From assembly GCA_963593765.1 (NCBI GenBank), contig CAVBBU010000025.1, forward strand, positions 1 to 21,452: a stretch of 21,452 nt of DNA. The letters run 5' to 3'. The position numbers were made by a program, and so were the translations under genes. This document shows, piece after piece, positions 8,355 through 15,730 of the stretch. The notes beneath the pieces were generated by a model, which was not told where the DNA came from, did no database searches, and saw only the letters and a program-made list of their open reading frames with translations. Position 1 is the first letter of the stretch. Each line of letters begins with the position of its first letter. This DNA is from CAVBBU01 sp963593765. GTDB taxonomy: Bacteria; Bacillota; Clostridia; Lachnospirales; Lachnospiraceae.

Positions 8355-9107
8355 TTACTTTCCTTTCTTTGTCATCATTTTATATCTATGAGTTTTTTCT
8401 ATATCCTCAAACTCATCAATATCTACAAAATATTCCGGCCTTGCCGCTACTATATTTTTAAGGTCATGCATAACCTTCTCTAGGTGAAGCCCGAGTATCT
8501 CCTTTGCCTTATCTGCATTTTTAGCCTTAATATATTTAACTATTTGCTCATGCTGCCGTATGTTCTCATTATTAGCATTAGGTGAATTTTCAACATCAGT
8601 CATTCGCATACGATTATCATTCGTACTATATCTGTCGATAATTTCCTTAGCGAGTTCATTGTCCGTTGCTTCATATAATATATGATGAAACCTAGTGTCT
8701 GCCTTAAGAACCTCATCATACAGCTTATGCTCAAGTGCAAACCTTTGCCTGTCTATGCACTCCTTCATACTATCAAGTGCCTTGCTATCAGCTATCTCTA
8801 TAAAGTCCTCGAGTACAGCCTTTTCTATAGTTTCTCTGATAAACCTTTCCTCGAGTGCCTTTCTTATACTTATCTTAGATACAGCAGTTCCCTTTTGAGG
8901 ATATATATTAACAAGTCCCTCCTTAGATAAGCTAAGAAATGCTTCCCTAACCGGTGTGATGCTTATTCCTATGCTAGAAGCTATATCCTTTGCTACTATA
9001 GCACTACCCGGAGCTAGCTCAAGCGAAACAATCTTATCAAAAAGCAGCTTATATACCTGTGATGCTACAGTAGTAGGCTCTGCAAGCTTAAGCTTTAAAT
9101 TCTCCAC
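8355..9107 (-). CDS. GntR family (FadR/FCD type) regulator of the uxuAB unit
   Basis: Transcription factor with an N-terminal winged helix (about 13-78, including IASSIGISITPVREAF and a QKGTAVSKI wing) and an all-helical C-terminal FCD ligand domain. Likely metal or ligand residues of the FCD pocket are Asp137 and His141 (DTRFH), His186 (QHEQI) and His208 (LHLEK). FCD regulators usually sense small organic acids; here a uronate or hexonate is the natural guess. Translation starts at a GTG at 9107, with GGGAGG 6 nt upstream. It is the first gene of a GntR-uxuA-uxuB operon and probably regulates itself through the palindromes at its promoter. The tail (about residues 228-250) is charged and Lys-rich. 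Confidence 0.93.
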   Translation of the reverse strand: MENLKLKLAEPTTVASQVYKLLFDKIVSLELAPGSAIVAKDIASSIGISITPVREAFLSLSKEGLVNIYPQKGTAVSKISIRKALEERFIRETIEKAVLEDFIEIADSKALDSMKECIDRQRFALEHKLYDEVLKADTRFHHILYEATDNELAKEIIDRYSTNDNRMRMTDVENSPNANNENIRQHEQIVKYIKAKNADKAKEILGLHLEKVMHDLKNIVAARPEYFVDIDEFEDIEKTHRYKMMTKKGK

Positions 9108-9126
9108 AGTATGCCTCCCTGTCTAG

Positions 9127-9138
9127 CTAATATATTAG
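9127..9138. promoter_or_regulatory. Palindrome at the GntR-uxuAB promoter start site
   Basis: CTAATATATTAG is a perfect 12-bp palindrome directly downstream of the -10 box (9140-9145), at the expected transcription start. It is followed by the near-palindrome TAGTATATTACTA across the -10 box. The position suits a repressor operator, most simply for the GntR encoded downstream. The site is seen; binding is inferred. Confidence 0.5.
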
Positions 9139-9139
9139 T

Positions 9140-9168
9140 ATATTACTATATAACAGCATGGTAGTCAA
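9140..9168 (-). promoter_or_regulatory. Promoter of the GntR-uxuA-uxuB operon
   Basis: Minus-strand TTGACT (9163-9168) and TAATAT (9140-9145) with a 17-bp spacer form a near-consensus sigma-A promoter, about 33 bp upstream of the GTG start codon. Confidence 0.78.
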
Positions 9169-9193
9169 CACTTTAGAATATGTTTTTTAACTT

Positions 9194-9213
9194 CATAGAA
9201 AGCAATTTCTATG
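9194..9213. promoter_or_regulatory. 20-bp perfect dyad upstream of the uxu promoter
   Basis: CATAGAAA-GCAA-TTTCTATG is a perfect inverted repeat with a 4-bp centre. It lies between the terminator of the upstream operon and the -35 box of the GntR-uxuAB promoter, about 26 bp from that box. Neither strand has a T-run directly after it, so it is unlike a terminator. An activator or repressor site is the likeliest reading. Confidence 0.45.
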
Positions 9214-9223
9214 CGGTAAAAAA

Positions 9224-9252
9224 TAGCAGGTTACCTTTACAGCAACCTGCTA
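9224..9252 (-). terminator. Intrinsic terminator of the TRAP/dehydrogenase operon
   Basis: Minus-strand hairpin starting 8 bp past the zinc dehydrogenase stop. TAGCAGGTT (9244-9252 on the minus strand) pairs perfectly over 9 bp with AACCTGCTA (9224-9232), and a run of six T (9218-9223) follows. This marks the end of the operon that begins at 14731. Confidence 0.93.
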
Positions 9253-9259
9253 GATTGTA

Positions 9260-10300
9260 TTAATTATCATCAGCAAACTTAAGCAGCACCTTACATGAAC
9301 CACTATTCGGATCTGCTAATGTATCAAATGCTTTTTTGAAATCATTAGCATCAAATACATGTGAGGTAAGCATATCTACGTGAACAAGTCTATCTGGTAA
9401 CAGCTTTGTTATCTCAGGGAATTTCTGATACTGATGCCTTGTCCCCAGTATAGTTAGTTGCTTAGCATTAATCTCCTTGAAATTAACTGGTATAGGTTCC
9501 TTACCATAGGTCATAGGCACAAATCTTCCTGCCGGAGAAAGCAGCTCTACAGCATGAGATATTATAGCCGGAACTCCTGCTGCATCAAATATAACATTGA
9601 CCCCTTCTCCATCTGTAAGCTTATATATAAAATCGTCTAAATCCTGCTTAATAGGATTTACCATATAATCTATACCAAATTTTCTAGCAAGCTCTAGTCT
9701 TTTTTCATTTGGCTCAGATACTATAACCGTAGCTCCTCTTGTCTTAGCTACATCAGCAACTATAAGTCCTATCGGTCCTGCCCCATGCACTAAAACTATA
9801 TCGCCTTCCTGTACATCTCCTCTTGCATTAGCCTGTGCACCTATAGTATAAGGCTCGCAAAGAGCAGCCTGCTTGTATGACATTTTGGAAATATCAAACT
9901 TATACACCTGCGTATGCGGAACTACCGCATAATCCCTAAATACACCATCTACTATACATCCAAGAACCTTAAGCTCCCTGCATACATTGTGCTGTCCTCT
10001 TCTGCAAGCATAACAATGTCCACAATAAGTAATAGGTTCAAACACAACACTATCGCCCACCTTAACATCTGTCACATCACTGCCTATTTCTACTACCTCT
10101 CCTGATGCCTCATGTCCCGTAATCACAGGATATTCTGCATAAGGATTCTTACCATTATATACCCCTACATCCGATCCACATATACCTGCATAATGTATTC
10201 GTACAAGCACCTGATCTGGACTTGTAATAGCAGGTTTTTCTATCTGCTCCAGGGTCATATCTCCTGGCTTGTGAACCACTATCGCTCTCATCTTTTCCAT
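9260..10300 (-). CDS. Zinc-dependent RspB-like dehydrogenase, candidate L-gulonate/hexonate 5-dehydrogenase
   Basis: Medium-chain zinc dehydrogenase of 346 residues. The catalytic zinc region is GICGSD (Cys41) and GHEASGE (His63-Glu64). The structural zinc cysteines are Cys93, Cys96, Cys99 and Cys107 (YCGHCYACRRGQHNVC). The Rossmann motif is GAGPIGL. The whole pattern, including the C-terminal RHQYQKFPEITKLL segment, resembles RspB. Relatives of RspB oxidise L-gulonate at C5 to D-fructuronate, which would feed UxuB and UxuA. The frame reaches 10348, but that part overlaps the SDR gene. AGGAG before the ATG at 10300 fixes the start 17 bp from the SDR stop. It is last in the operon. The exact substrate is an inference; idonate or a polyol cannot be excluded. 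Confidence 0.9.
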   Translation of the reverse strand: MEKMRAIVVHKPGDMTLEQIEKPAITSPDQVLVRIHYAGICGSDVGVYNGKNPYAEYPVITGHEASGEVVEIGSDVTDVKVGDSVVFEPITYCGHCYACRRGQHNVCRELKVLGCIVDGVFRDYAVVPHTQVYKFDISKMSYKQAALCEPYTIGAQANARGDVQEGDIVLVHGAGPIGLIVADVAKTRGATVIVSEPNEKRLELARKFGIDYMVNPIKQDLDDFIYKLTDGEGVNVIFDAAGVPAIISHAVELLSPAGRFVPMTYGKEPIPVNFKEINAKQLTILGTRHQYQKFPEITKLLPDRLVHVDMLTSHVFDANDFKKAFDTLADPNSGSCKVLLKFADDN

Positions 10301-10316
10301 ATTATCTCTTCTCCTT

Positions 10317-11162
10317 TTATATGCCTGGGCATGACAAGAAGCCACCATCTACTGCTATAACTTGTCCTGTGATATATCCAGACATAGTTTCATCTGCAAA
10401 AAATCTAAGTGCACCCACCAGCTCCTTTGGATCTCCGAGCCTTCCCATAGGTGTTCTGTGTATTACGTTATAATATCTCTGCGTATATGTATTATCTGGA
10501 TTCACATACATATCGTGATTAAGCGGTGTTAGGAAATATCCCGGTGCCACTGCATTAACTCTTACCTTGCCATAGGTGTTAGAAAGATAGTTTGACAGCC
10601 ACTTCGTATACATATCAACAGCCGCCTTGCTGGATGCATAAGCTGGTACCATACTAAGTGCATCGTATGCTGCCATAGAGGTTATATTTATTATCGAGCA
10701 TCCTTCTCTTCCTACCATAGCTACTGCAAACACCTCGCACGCTATAACTGTTCCAAGCCAGTTCACATTCATAACTTTAGCGAGCTTTTCATTATCTATG
10801 TTAAAGAGCGTTCTCTCATCACCATTTCCAACTATGGTATTATTCTCATCGCCCTGTTCATAGGCTTCCTTTGTTGTCTTAGCTAGCGGATCCTGAATCC
10901 CTGCACAGTTTATAAGCACTTCATAAGAGCCATACGCCCTCAATATCTCATTTCTTGCAGCTTCAAGTGATTCCTTTTTTGTAACATCTGCAGACACTGC
11001 TATAGCATCGCCTCCAGATTCCCTTATCATAGCCACGGTTTTTTCTGCTGCTTCTATGTTATAATCAAGTACGGCTATCCTATTCCCATCACTAGAAAGC
11101 TCCTTGGCAAACACACTGCCGAGTCCTCCGCCAGCTCCTGTAATTACTATAGTTTTATTCAT
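10317..11162 (-). CDS. SDR oxidoreductase, mannonate oxidoreductase (fructuronate reductase) type
   Basis: Classical short-chain dehydrogenase of 281 residues. The cofactor motif is TGAGGGLG (8-15). Catalytic residues are Asn134, Ser162 and Tyr175-x3-Lys179 (YASSK). The C-terminal half, with APGYFLTPLNHDM, TPMGRLGDPKELVGAL and GYITGQVIAVDGGF, matches the SDR group of D-mannonate oxidoreductases to which the Bacillus subtilis UxuB/YjmF protein belongs, from general knowledge. It lies between the TRAP large permease and the zinc dehydrogenase. If the assignment is right, this region holds two unrelated fructuronate reductases, this one and the mannitol-dehydrogenase-type UxuB. A related hexonate as substrate is the main alternative. 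Confidence 0.88.
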   Translation of the reverse strand: MNKTIVITGAGGGLGSVFAKELSSDGNRIAVLDYNIEAAEKTVAMIRESGGDAIAVSADVTKKESLEAARNEILRAYGSYEVLINCAGIQDPLAKTTKEAYEQGDENNTIVGNGDERTLFNIDNEKLAKVMNVNWLGTVIACEVFAVAMVGREGCSIINITSMAAYDALSMVPAYASSKAAVDMYTKWLSNYLSNTYGKVRVNAVAPGYFLTPLNHDMYVNPDNTYTQRYYNVIHRTPMGRLGDPKELVGALRFFADETMSGYITGQVIAVDGGFLSCPGI

Positions 11163-11189
11163 AATATATACTTCTTTCCTTAGTTTAAT

Positions 11190-12461
11190 TTATGCAAAAA
11201 GTCCTGGTATAAGCAATGTAAAGCCCGGTATAAACGCAACCATCATAAGTATAATAAGCGACGTAACAAGGAAAGGTATATTAGCTATAAATGCCTTTGT
11301 ACTCGATATGCGTCCTATCTGTGCCGCCGTTACTATACACATACCTACAGGCGGAGTTGTAAGTCCTATCATAAGATTTAATATAGCCATAATTCCAAAA
11401 TGTACAGGATCCATACCTATAGCTGTAGCTATAGGAAGTAGTACAGGGAATGTAATAAGTATAGCTGCAAGCGATTCCATGAACATACCTACGAATATCA
11501 GTACTAAATTGATAAGCAGTATAATAGCTATTCTATTATCTGTAATACCAAGTATAGCTTCTGCTACCTTTTGAGGTATTCTCTCGTTTGTTAGAATAAA
11601 TGCGAAAACATTAGCAAGTCCTATAAGAACTATAATACTTCCGCAGGATATCATATTGTCTGCAACTATCTTTGGAACATCAGTAAGCTTAATCTCACGA
11701 TATATAAATACACCTACTATAAGCGAATAACAGCAAGTAACTATAGAAGCCTCTGTCGGCGTAAATACTCCTGACAGTATGCCCCCCAAAAGTATAAGAG
11801 GCATAAGCAGTGCCCATATAGCACTCTTAGTTATCTCAATTCTCTGCTTCCAAGAAGACCTTTCATGCTTTGGATAATGTCTCTTCTTAGATATAATATA
11901 TGTAGGAACACAAAGTCCCAGTCCTAGAAGTATGCCTGGTATGATACCTCCTTGAAGCATCTTACCTACAGATATACTTACGCAAGAGCCTGCTATAACC
12001 ATAGGTACAGAAGGTGGAATTATAGGTCCTACTACAGATGATGCTGCTGTTATCGCAACAGAAAAATCATCATCATATCCATCCTCGACCATGGCAGGTA
12101 TAAGCATACCGCCCAGTGATACTACGTCCGCAATAGCAGTTCCAGATATACCTGCAAAAATCATAGAAGCAACAACATTAACTAATGCTAGGCTTCCTGT
12201 GATATGCCCTAAAAATGCATTACAAAAATCAAGTATCCTCTTTGTAATTCCACCGCCATTCATAAGTGCTCCAGCAAGCATAAAGCCCGGAATACAAAGC
12301 AATGTAAACGAATCCATACCTGAATAAAACTTCTGTGCAATAACTGCTAGCTTCATGTTAGAAGTCATAAGATATATCATCGCTGAACCGCCGAGCGAAT
12401 ATGCTATAGGTACGTTAAGAAGAAGCAATACCAAAAATACCAAAAACATCAATCCTATCAT
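11190..12461 (-). CDS. TRAP transporter large permease (DctM type)
   Basis: Main membrane subunit of a tripartite ATP-independent periplasmic-type transporter, driving uptake with an ion gradient. The 423 residues are almost wholly hydrophobic, with roughly 11-12 membrane segments. Typical DctM signatures include GIPGFMLAGALMNGGGITKR-like text near residue 55-75, SGTAIADVVSLGGMLIPAM, PPSVPMVIAG and the C-terminal MIGLTTPPVGMCI. The start at 12461 has AAGGAGG upstream and follows the small permease stop by 2 bp. With the adjacent binding protein and small permease, the transporter is complete. Operon context suggests a sugar acid as cargo. Confidence 0.96.
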   Translation of the reverse strand: MIGLMFLVFLVLLLLNVPIAYSLGGSAMIYLMTSNMKLAVIAQKFYSGMDSFTLLCIPGFMLAGALMNGGGITKRILDFCNAFLGHITGSLALVNVVASMIFAGISGTAIADVVSLGGMLIPAMVEDGYDDDFSVAITAASSVVGPIIPPSVPMVIAGSCVSISVGKMLQGGIIPGILLGLGLCVPTYIISKKRHYPKHERSSWKQRIEITKSAIWALLMPLILLGGILSGVFTPTEASIVTCCYSLIVGVFIYREIKLTDVPKIVADNMISCGSIIVLIGLANVFAFILTNERIPQKVAEAILGITDNRIAIILLINLVLIFVGMFMESLAAILITFPVLLPIATAIGMDPVHFGIMAILNLMIGLTTPPVGMCIVTAAQIGRISSTKAFIANIPFLVTSLIILMMVAFIPGFTLLIPGLFA

Positions 12462-12463
12462 AA

Positions 12464-12943
12464 TTATGCCTCCTCCTTATATTTTTTAATCTGTCTTATT
12501 ATATCTACTACACAGCACAAAACCGTAAGTGTAAAAATTCCAAGCGGAACTACATAAAACAGTCCTAGGTTAAGCTGTAGTGATGTAGATTTAGACACTG
12601 TTCCAACCTTATAATACATACTAGCCTGTGGTATACCTATTGCTGCTACAATAACTATAATCACATCAACCAATATATCACTTGCCACCCTTAGCTTTCC
12701 CTTGAAGCTATGTGCAATAATATCTATAGATGCATACTGGTGATATAGTATAGCCCAAGGTGCTGCAAGCATAACTGTGTATAAAAAGAACAGTCTTGTC
12801 ATCTCATCAGTCCAAGGTGCCGAAATGCTAGGCGGTGTATATCTTGCAATAATTTGAACAAGCACACACACCGCAACTGCCCCAAAAAGCAGGGCAATCG
12901 CAGCTCTAATTATCTTATCCAATACTCCAATTAATTTTTCCAT
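12464..12943 (-). CDS. TRAP transporter small permease (DctQ type)
   Basis: Small membrane subunit of the same TRAP system, about 159 residues with four hydrophobic segments. The signature APWTDEMTRLFFLYTVMLAAPW sits between the first two. A longer frame begins at an ATG at 12955, but no ribosome binding site precedes it. The ATG at 12943 has GGAG 6 nt upstream and starts MEKLIGVLDKIIRAA, so I prefer it. It sits between the binding-protein and large-permease genes with only a few bases on either side. Function is inferred from family and order. Confidence 0.93.
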   Translation of the reverse strand: MEKLIGVLDKIIRAAIALLFGAVAVCVLVQIIARYTPPSISAPWTDEMTRLFFLYTVMLAAPWAILYHQYASIDIIAHSFKGKLRVASDILVDVIIVIVAAIGIPQASMYYKVGTVSKSTSLQLNLGLFYVVPLGIFTLTVLCCVVDIIRQIKKYKEEA

Positions 12944-12958
12944 AGAATTCTCCATATG

Positions 12959-14032
12959 TTAGTTGTTAGATGCTGAAAGCTCACGAATCTGCTGATACAT
13001 ATCCCAAAGTCCGCCGCCTTGCTCCTCAAGATAGCTCTGAATAGCCGGCATCATAGCCTCTGCCATAGCATCTCTGTCTACATCCTCATTAATTGTCATA
13101 CCTGCATCGATACACTTTTGCTTATAATCATCCTTGTGCTCGAAGTAATATTCATTAACAAATGTCTGCATCTGTGCTGCTTCTTCATCTAATATCTGCT
13201 TTAAATCATCATCTAAGCTGTTATATATATCTGAATTGATTACATTGAATATAGTAGAATACACATGGTTTGTTTCATTAACATACTTTTGTACCTCATA
13301 AAAGCTGTTATCATATATCATATCGTATGGGTTTTCTTGCATTACTACTACTCCCTGGCTTAGTGCATTAAAGGTCTCACTAAGTGCTATAGCTGATGTA
13401 GTAGCTCCTGCTGCATTCCACATATTTGTATGAAGTGTATTACCTGACATACGCATAGTTTTTCCCTCAAGGTCTGCTGGTGTATTAATAGGCTCATTAG
13501 ATGTAAGCTCTCTAGCTCCTCTTAATTGATACCATAGAACATGGAACTGCTGATCTTCAAAATCCTGCTTTATCTTATCACCTATCTCACCTTCGACCAT
13601 AGCCTGAACATCCTCCTCGGAATCAAAAGCCCAAGGAGCCTCAAGCAGTGTCGCACTAGGTGCATATCCATTGAATGAACCGCCTGTCATAGTCATCGAT
13701 GTTGTACCAACAAGCATACCTGCAAGTGAATCAGCCTCAGAGCCAGAGGTAGATGATGGATATATCTCAACTATAATTCTTCCGCCAGATTTTTCTTCTA
13801 TATCCTCTTTAAATTTAGTAGCTGCTACGCCCCAAGGATGCTCAAGTGATACTGTAAGATCATACTTAAGTGTAATTGCATCTGCTGCCGGTGTAACTGT
13901 ACTGCTCTTACCTTCTTCTGATGTATCTGACTTTGCAGCTGTGGTGCTTTGTGAGCTGCTTCCTCCGCAACCAGCAAGCGATGCACATATTGTAACTGCT
14001 GCTAAAACCACTGCTAAAACCTTCTTCTTCAT
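12959..14032 (-). CDS. TRAP transporter solute-binding lipoprotein (DctP type)
   Basis: Substrate-binding subunit anchored outside the membrane. The 357-residue precursor has a lipoprotein signal with lipobox LAGC, modified Cys22, then a Ser/Thr-rich linker (about 25-50) and the DctP domain. Arg194 in GKTMRMSGN corresponds to the family arginine that usually grips a substrate carboxylate, so the ligand is probably an organic acid. LSQGVVVMQENPYDMI (about 224-239) is another family signature. The start at 14032 has GGGAGG. It follows the epimerase gene by 18 bp. The ligand is unknown; the neighbours suggest a hexonate or hexuronate. Confidence 0.95.
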   Translation of the reverse strand: MKKKVLAVVLAAVTICASLAGCGGSSSQSTTAAKSDTSEEGKSSTVTPAADAITLKYDLTVSLEHPWGVAATKFKEDIEEKSGGRIIVEIYPSSTSGSEADSLAGMLVGTTSMTMTGGSFNGYAPSATLLEAPWAFDSEEDVQAMVEGEIGDKIKQDFEDQQFHVLWYQLRGARELTSNEPINTPADLEGKTMRMSGNTLHTNMWNAAGATTSAIALSETFNALSQGVVVMQENPYDMIYDNSFYEVQKYVNETNHVYSTIFNVINSDIYNSLDDDLKQILDEEAAQMQTFVNEYYFEHKDDYKQKCIDAGMTINEDVDRDAMAEAMMPAIQSYLEEQGGGLWDMYQQIRELSASNN

Positions 14033-14050
14033 AAAAATTTCCTCCCTTAT

Positions 14051-14731
14051 TTAAAATGTTCTTATTCTATCTATACATGTAGCGTAGTCATCCTTCTGGA
14101 AAAACAGCTCTTGCTTACCAAGCACAAAGCCTTCTACGCCACAGTTATGATACAAATCACTTATTACCTCTTTTGTTGCTCCGCCATCTAAAACTATATG
14201 ATAATTAAGATTATTCTTTATTCTATATTCATTAAGCTCTATAAACTTTTCTCTTGTATATGGCATAAAGCTTCTTCCAGCAAATCCCGGATTAACTCCC
14301 ATAACCATTACATAATCAGTTATAGGTAGCATATCCTTAATGCTCTCTAACGATGTACAAGGATTAACAACTAGTCCAGTCTTCTTACCCTCAAGCTGTA
14401 TAAGCTCTAATGTTGCCGAAGGAACTAGCTCAGATTCAGGATGAATATATATAATATCTGCTCCAGCATCTGCTATCTTCTTTATGTACCTGTGCGGATT
14501 CATAACCATCATATGGCAGTCTACCAGATGGTGCTTTCCAGCATCCGTTATTTTTCTTATAAGCTCCAGCTCTTGCACCGATACCGCAAAATTAGGTACA
14601 AAGCTTCCATCCATTATGTCGACATGGTAGATATCCATATCTGTCTTATCTAATTCCTCAAGCTCTTGACGAATATTGTCCAGTGGCAAATTGAAAACCG
14701 ACGGACACAAAATCATCTTTTCATTATCCAT
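14051..14731 (-). CDS. Ribulose-phosphate 3-epimerase family protein, AlsE-like
   Basis: TIM-barrel sugar-phosphate C3 epimerase. Metal-binding residues fit the family: His36 and Asp38 (YHVDIMDG), His73 (DCHMMV) and Asp182 (VLDGGA). The GVNPGFAGRSFMPYTREKFIEL stretch resembles allulose-6-phosphate epimerase AlsE more than housekeeping Rpe. The frame can begin at a GTG at 14749, but the GGGGGAAG ribosome site lies inside that extension, so I start at the ATG at 14731 (227 residues). It is the first gene of the TRAP operon, just downstream of a candidate operator. No sugar kinase or other phosphate-sugar enzyme is nearby, so its substrate is unclear. Housekeeping Rpe activity is the alternative. 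Confidence 0.88.
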   Translation of the reverse strand: MDNEKMILCPSVFNLPLDNIRQELEELDKTDMDIYHVDIMDGSFVPNFAVSVQELELIRKITDAGKHHLVDCHMMVMNPHRYIKKIADAGADIIYIHPESELVPSATLELIQLEGKKTGLVVNPCTSLESIKDMLPITDYVMVMGVNPGFAGRSFMPYTREKFIELNEYRIKNNLNYHIVLDGGATKEVISDLYHNCGVEGFVLGKQELFFQKDDYATCIDRIRTF

Positions 14732-14756
14732 AAAATCTTCCCCCATCACTTTCTAA

Positions 14757-14771
14757 AATGTATACCAGTTT
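14757..14771. promoter_or_regulatory. Candidate operator for the TRAP operon (copy 1 of 15-bp repeat)
   Basis: aatgtataccagttt occurs here, immediately downstream of the minus-strand -10 box at 14771-14776, in the classic position for repression. Its GTATACCA core resembles the GGTATACC-type sites known for FadR-family uronate regulators such as UxuR and ExuR. The identical 15-mer is at 14936. Binding is inferred. Confidence 0.6.
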
Positions 14772-14798
14772 TTATAGGTATAAAATACATCTTTTCAA
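14771..14798 (-). promoter_or_regulatory. Probable promoter of the epimerase-TRAP operon
   Basis: Minus-strand TTGAAA (14793-14798) and TATAAA (14771-14776) with a 16-bp spacer, about 40 bp upstream of the epimerase ATG. An alternative pair is TTGAAA at 14805-14810 with TATTTT at 14782-14787, 17 bp apart. Confidence 0.5.
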
Positions 14799-14935
14799 AT
14801 GCTATTTCAATATATTCAGATAAAGTATTTATCATTTTGTCATATTCAACGATATTAGAACCATTTTATTGTGCAATATTACCAATATTTGTTTAATTTT
14901 TAACATATATTGCTTTTTGATGATTTTTCAGCCAT

Positions 14936-14950
14936 AATGTATACCAGTTT
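14936..14950. promoter_or_regulatory. Candidate operator near the plus-strand GntR gene (copy 2 of 15-bp repeat)
   Basis: Exact second copy of aatgtataccagttt, 179 bp from copy 1 and in the same orientation. It lies about 45 bp upstream of the plus-strand -10 box. Two spaced sites could allow looping or joint control of both directions; this is inference. Confidence 0.58.
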
Positions 14951-14964
14951 AGGAATTATAAAGA

Positions 14965-14979
14965 TTTAATATTATTAAA
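14965..14979. promoter_or_regulatory. Perfect 15-bp palindrome at the GntR -35 region
   Basis: TTTAATA-T-TATTAAA, a perfect 7-1-7 inverted repeat, covers the expected -35 region of the plus-strand GntR gene (its -10 is at 14994-14999). Autoregulation is a reasonable guess; in such AT-rich DNA chance is also possible. Confidence 0.4.
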
Positions 14980-14993
14980 AGGCCAAAAAGTGT

Positions 14994-14999
14994 TATAAT
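14994..14999 (+). promoter_or_regulatory. -10 box of the plus-strand GntR gene
   Basis: A consensus TATAAT lies 34 bp upstream of the ATG at 15034. The -35 region is poor (attatt at 17 bp spacing), which could mean a weak or activated promoter. Confidence 0.5.
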
Positions 15000-15033
15000 T
15001 CAAAAAGATTAACCTATTGATAGAGGAATATTT

Positions 15034-15720
15034 ATGAATATGCAGCAAAATACCGCTCTTCCGCATGAAATATATCATAAAATACGAGATGATATTGCCT
15101 ATCTAAACCTAAAACCGGGCTCTAAGCTAAGCGAAGCCGGAATAGCAAGACAATATGGCTGTAGTAGAGTTCCGGTCAGAGAAGCCTTTAAGCAGCTAGT
15201 AATGGAGGGTGCCCTTGAAGCTTATCCACAAAGGGGTAACTTCGTGACTAAAATTAGAATGTCCTCCGTTCAAGAATCCAGATATTTAAGAGAAGTCTTG
15301 GAAACCAAGGTGGTGCTTACTGATTTTGATAAGGGATTGCTAACTCCTATAGCTTCGTATCTTAATTCAATGGTTAATAGACAATCAGAATGTCTAGCGG
15401 TTAATGATTATAAGAAGGCATGGGATTTGGATAATGAATTTCATAGAATATTCTTCGCTGTAGATAATAAGGAATTTGCACTTGCTCACACAGGCAATTA
15501 CGAAATCCACTATATGAGAGCAAGGCTGTTAAGTCTTATGCTAGAGCCACAGGGTTCTATCATGATTGGTCAGCATAGAGATATAATAAACGCTATTACA
15601 AAAGGAAACCGCATAGAGCTTGAGCGTATACTCAACTCCCATTTTACTAATGTGTTAGATACACTTAGCACGGATACCCTTGTAGAGCGAGGATATTTTG
15701 ATTACATAGAATATAATTAA
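15034..15720 (+). CDS. GntR family (FadR/FCD type) regulator, divergent from the TRAP operon
   Basis: A 228-residue transcription factor with an N-terminal winged helix (about 9-75: IARQYGCSRVPVREAFKQL, then YPQRGNFVTKI) and a C-terminal FCD domain. Pocket residues are Asp133 and His137 (DNEFH), His181 (QHRDI) and His203 (SHFTN). The start has AGAGGAA at good spacing. It is transcribed away from the epimerase-TRAP operon across a shared region with two identical candidate operators, so it most likely controls that operon in response to the transported acid or a breakdown product. It differs clearly in sequence from the other two GntR proteins in the window, so the three are not recent duplicates. 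Confidence 0.94.
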   Translation: MNMQQNTALPHEIYHKIRDDIAYLNLKPGSKLSEAGIARQYGCSRVPVREAFKQLVMEGALEAYPQRGNFVTKIRMSSVQESRYLREVLETKVVLTDFDKGLLTPIASYLNSMVNRQSECLAVNDYKKAWDLDNEFHRIFFAVDNKEFALAHTGNYEIHYMRARLLSLMLEPQGSIMIGQHRDIINAITKGNRIELERILNSHFTNVLDTLSTDTLVERGYFDYIEYN

Positions 15721-15730
15721 GGAGCTTTTT

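Larger units (their letters stand above)
14732..15033. promoter_or_regulatory. Divergent regulatory region between the TRAP operon and GntR gene
   Basis: About 300 bp of very AT-rich non-coding DNA feeds both directions. It holds a 15-bp direct repeat at both ends (14757-14771 and 14936-14950), a 7-1-7 palindrome (14965-14979), and two AATATT boxes 3 bp apart (14875-14880 and 14884-14889). A promoter can be seen for each side. I see no open frame or RNA gene in it. Confidence 0.75.

Noticed and set aside
10301..10348. N-terminal extension of the zinc dehydrogenase
   Set aside because: It overlaps the SDR gene out of frame, while AGGAG marks the ATG at 10300, which begins with the normal family sequence MEKMRAIVV.
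14732..14749. GTG or ATG starts upstream of the epimerase ATG at 14731
   Set aside because: The GGGGGAAG ribosome site lies within this extension, so it cannot serve those starts.
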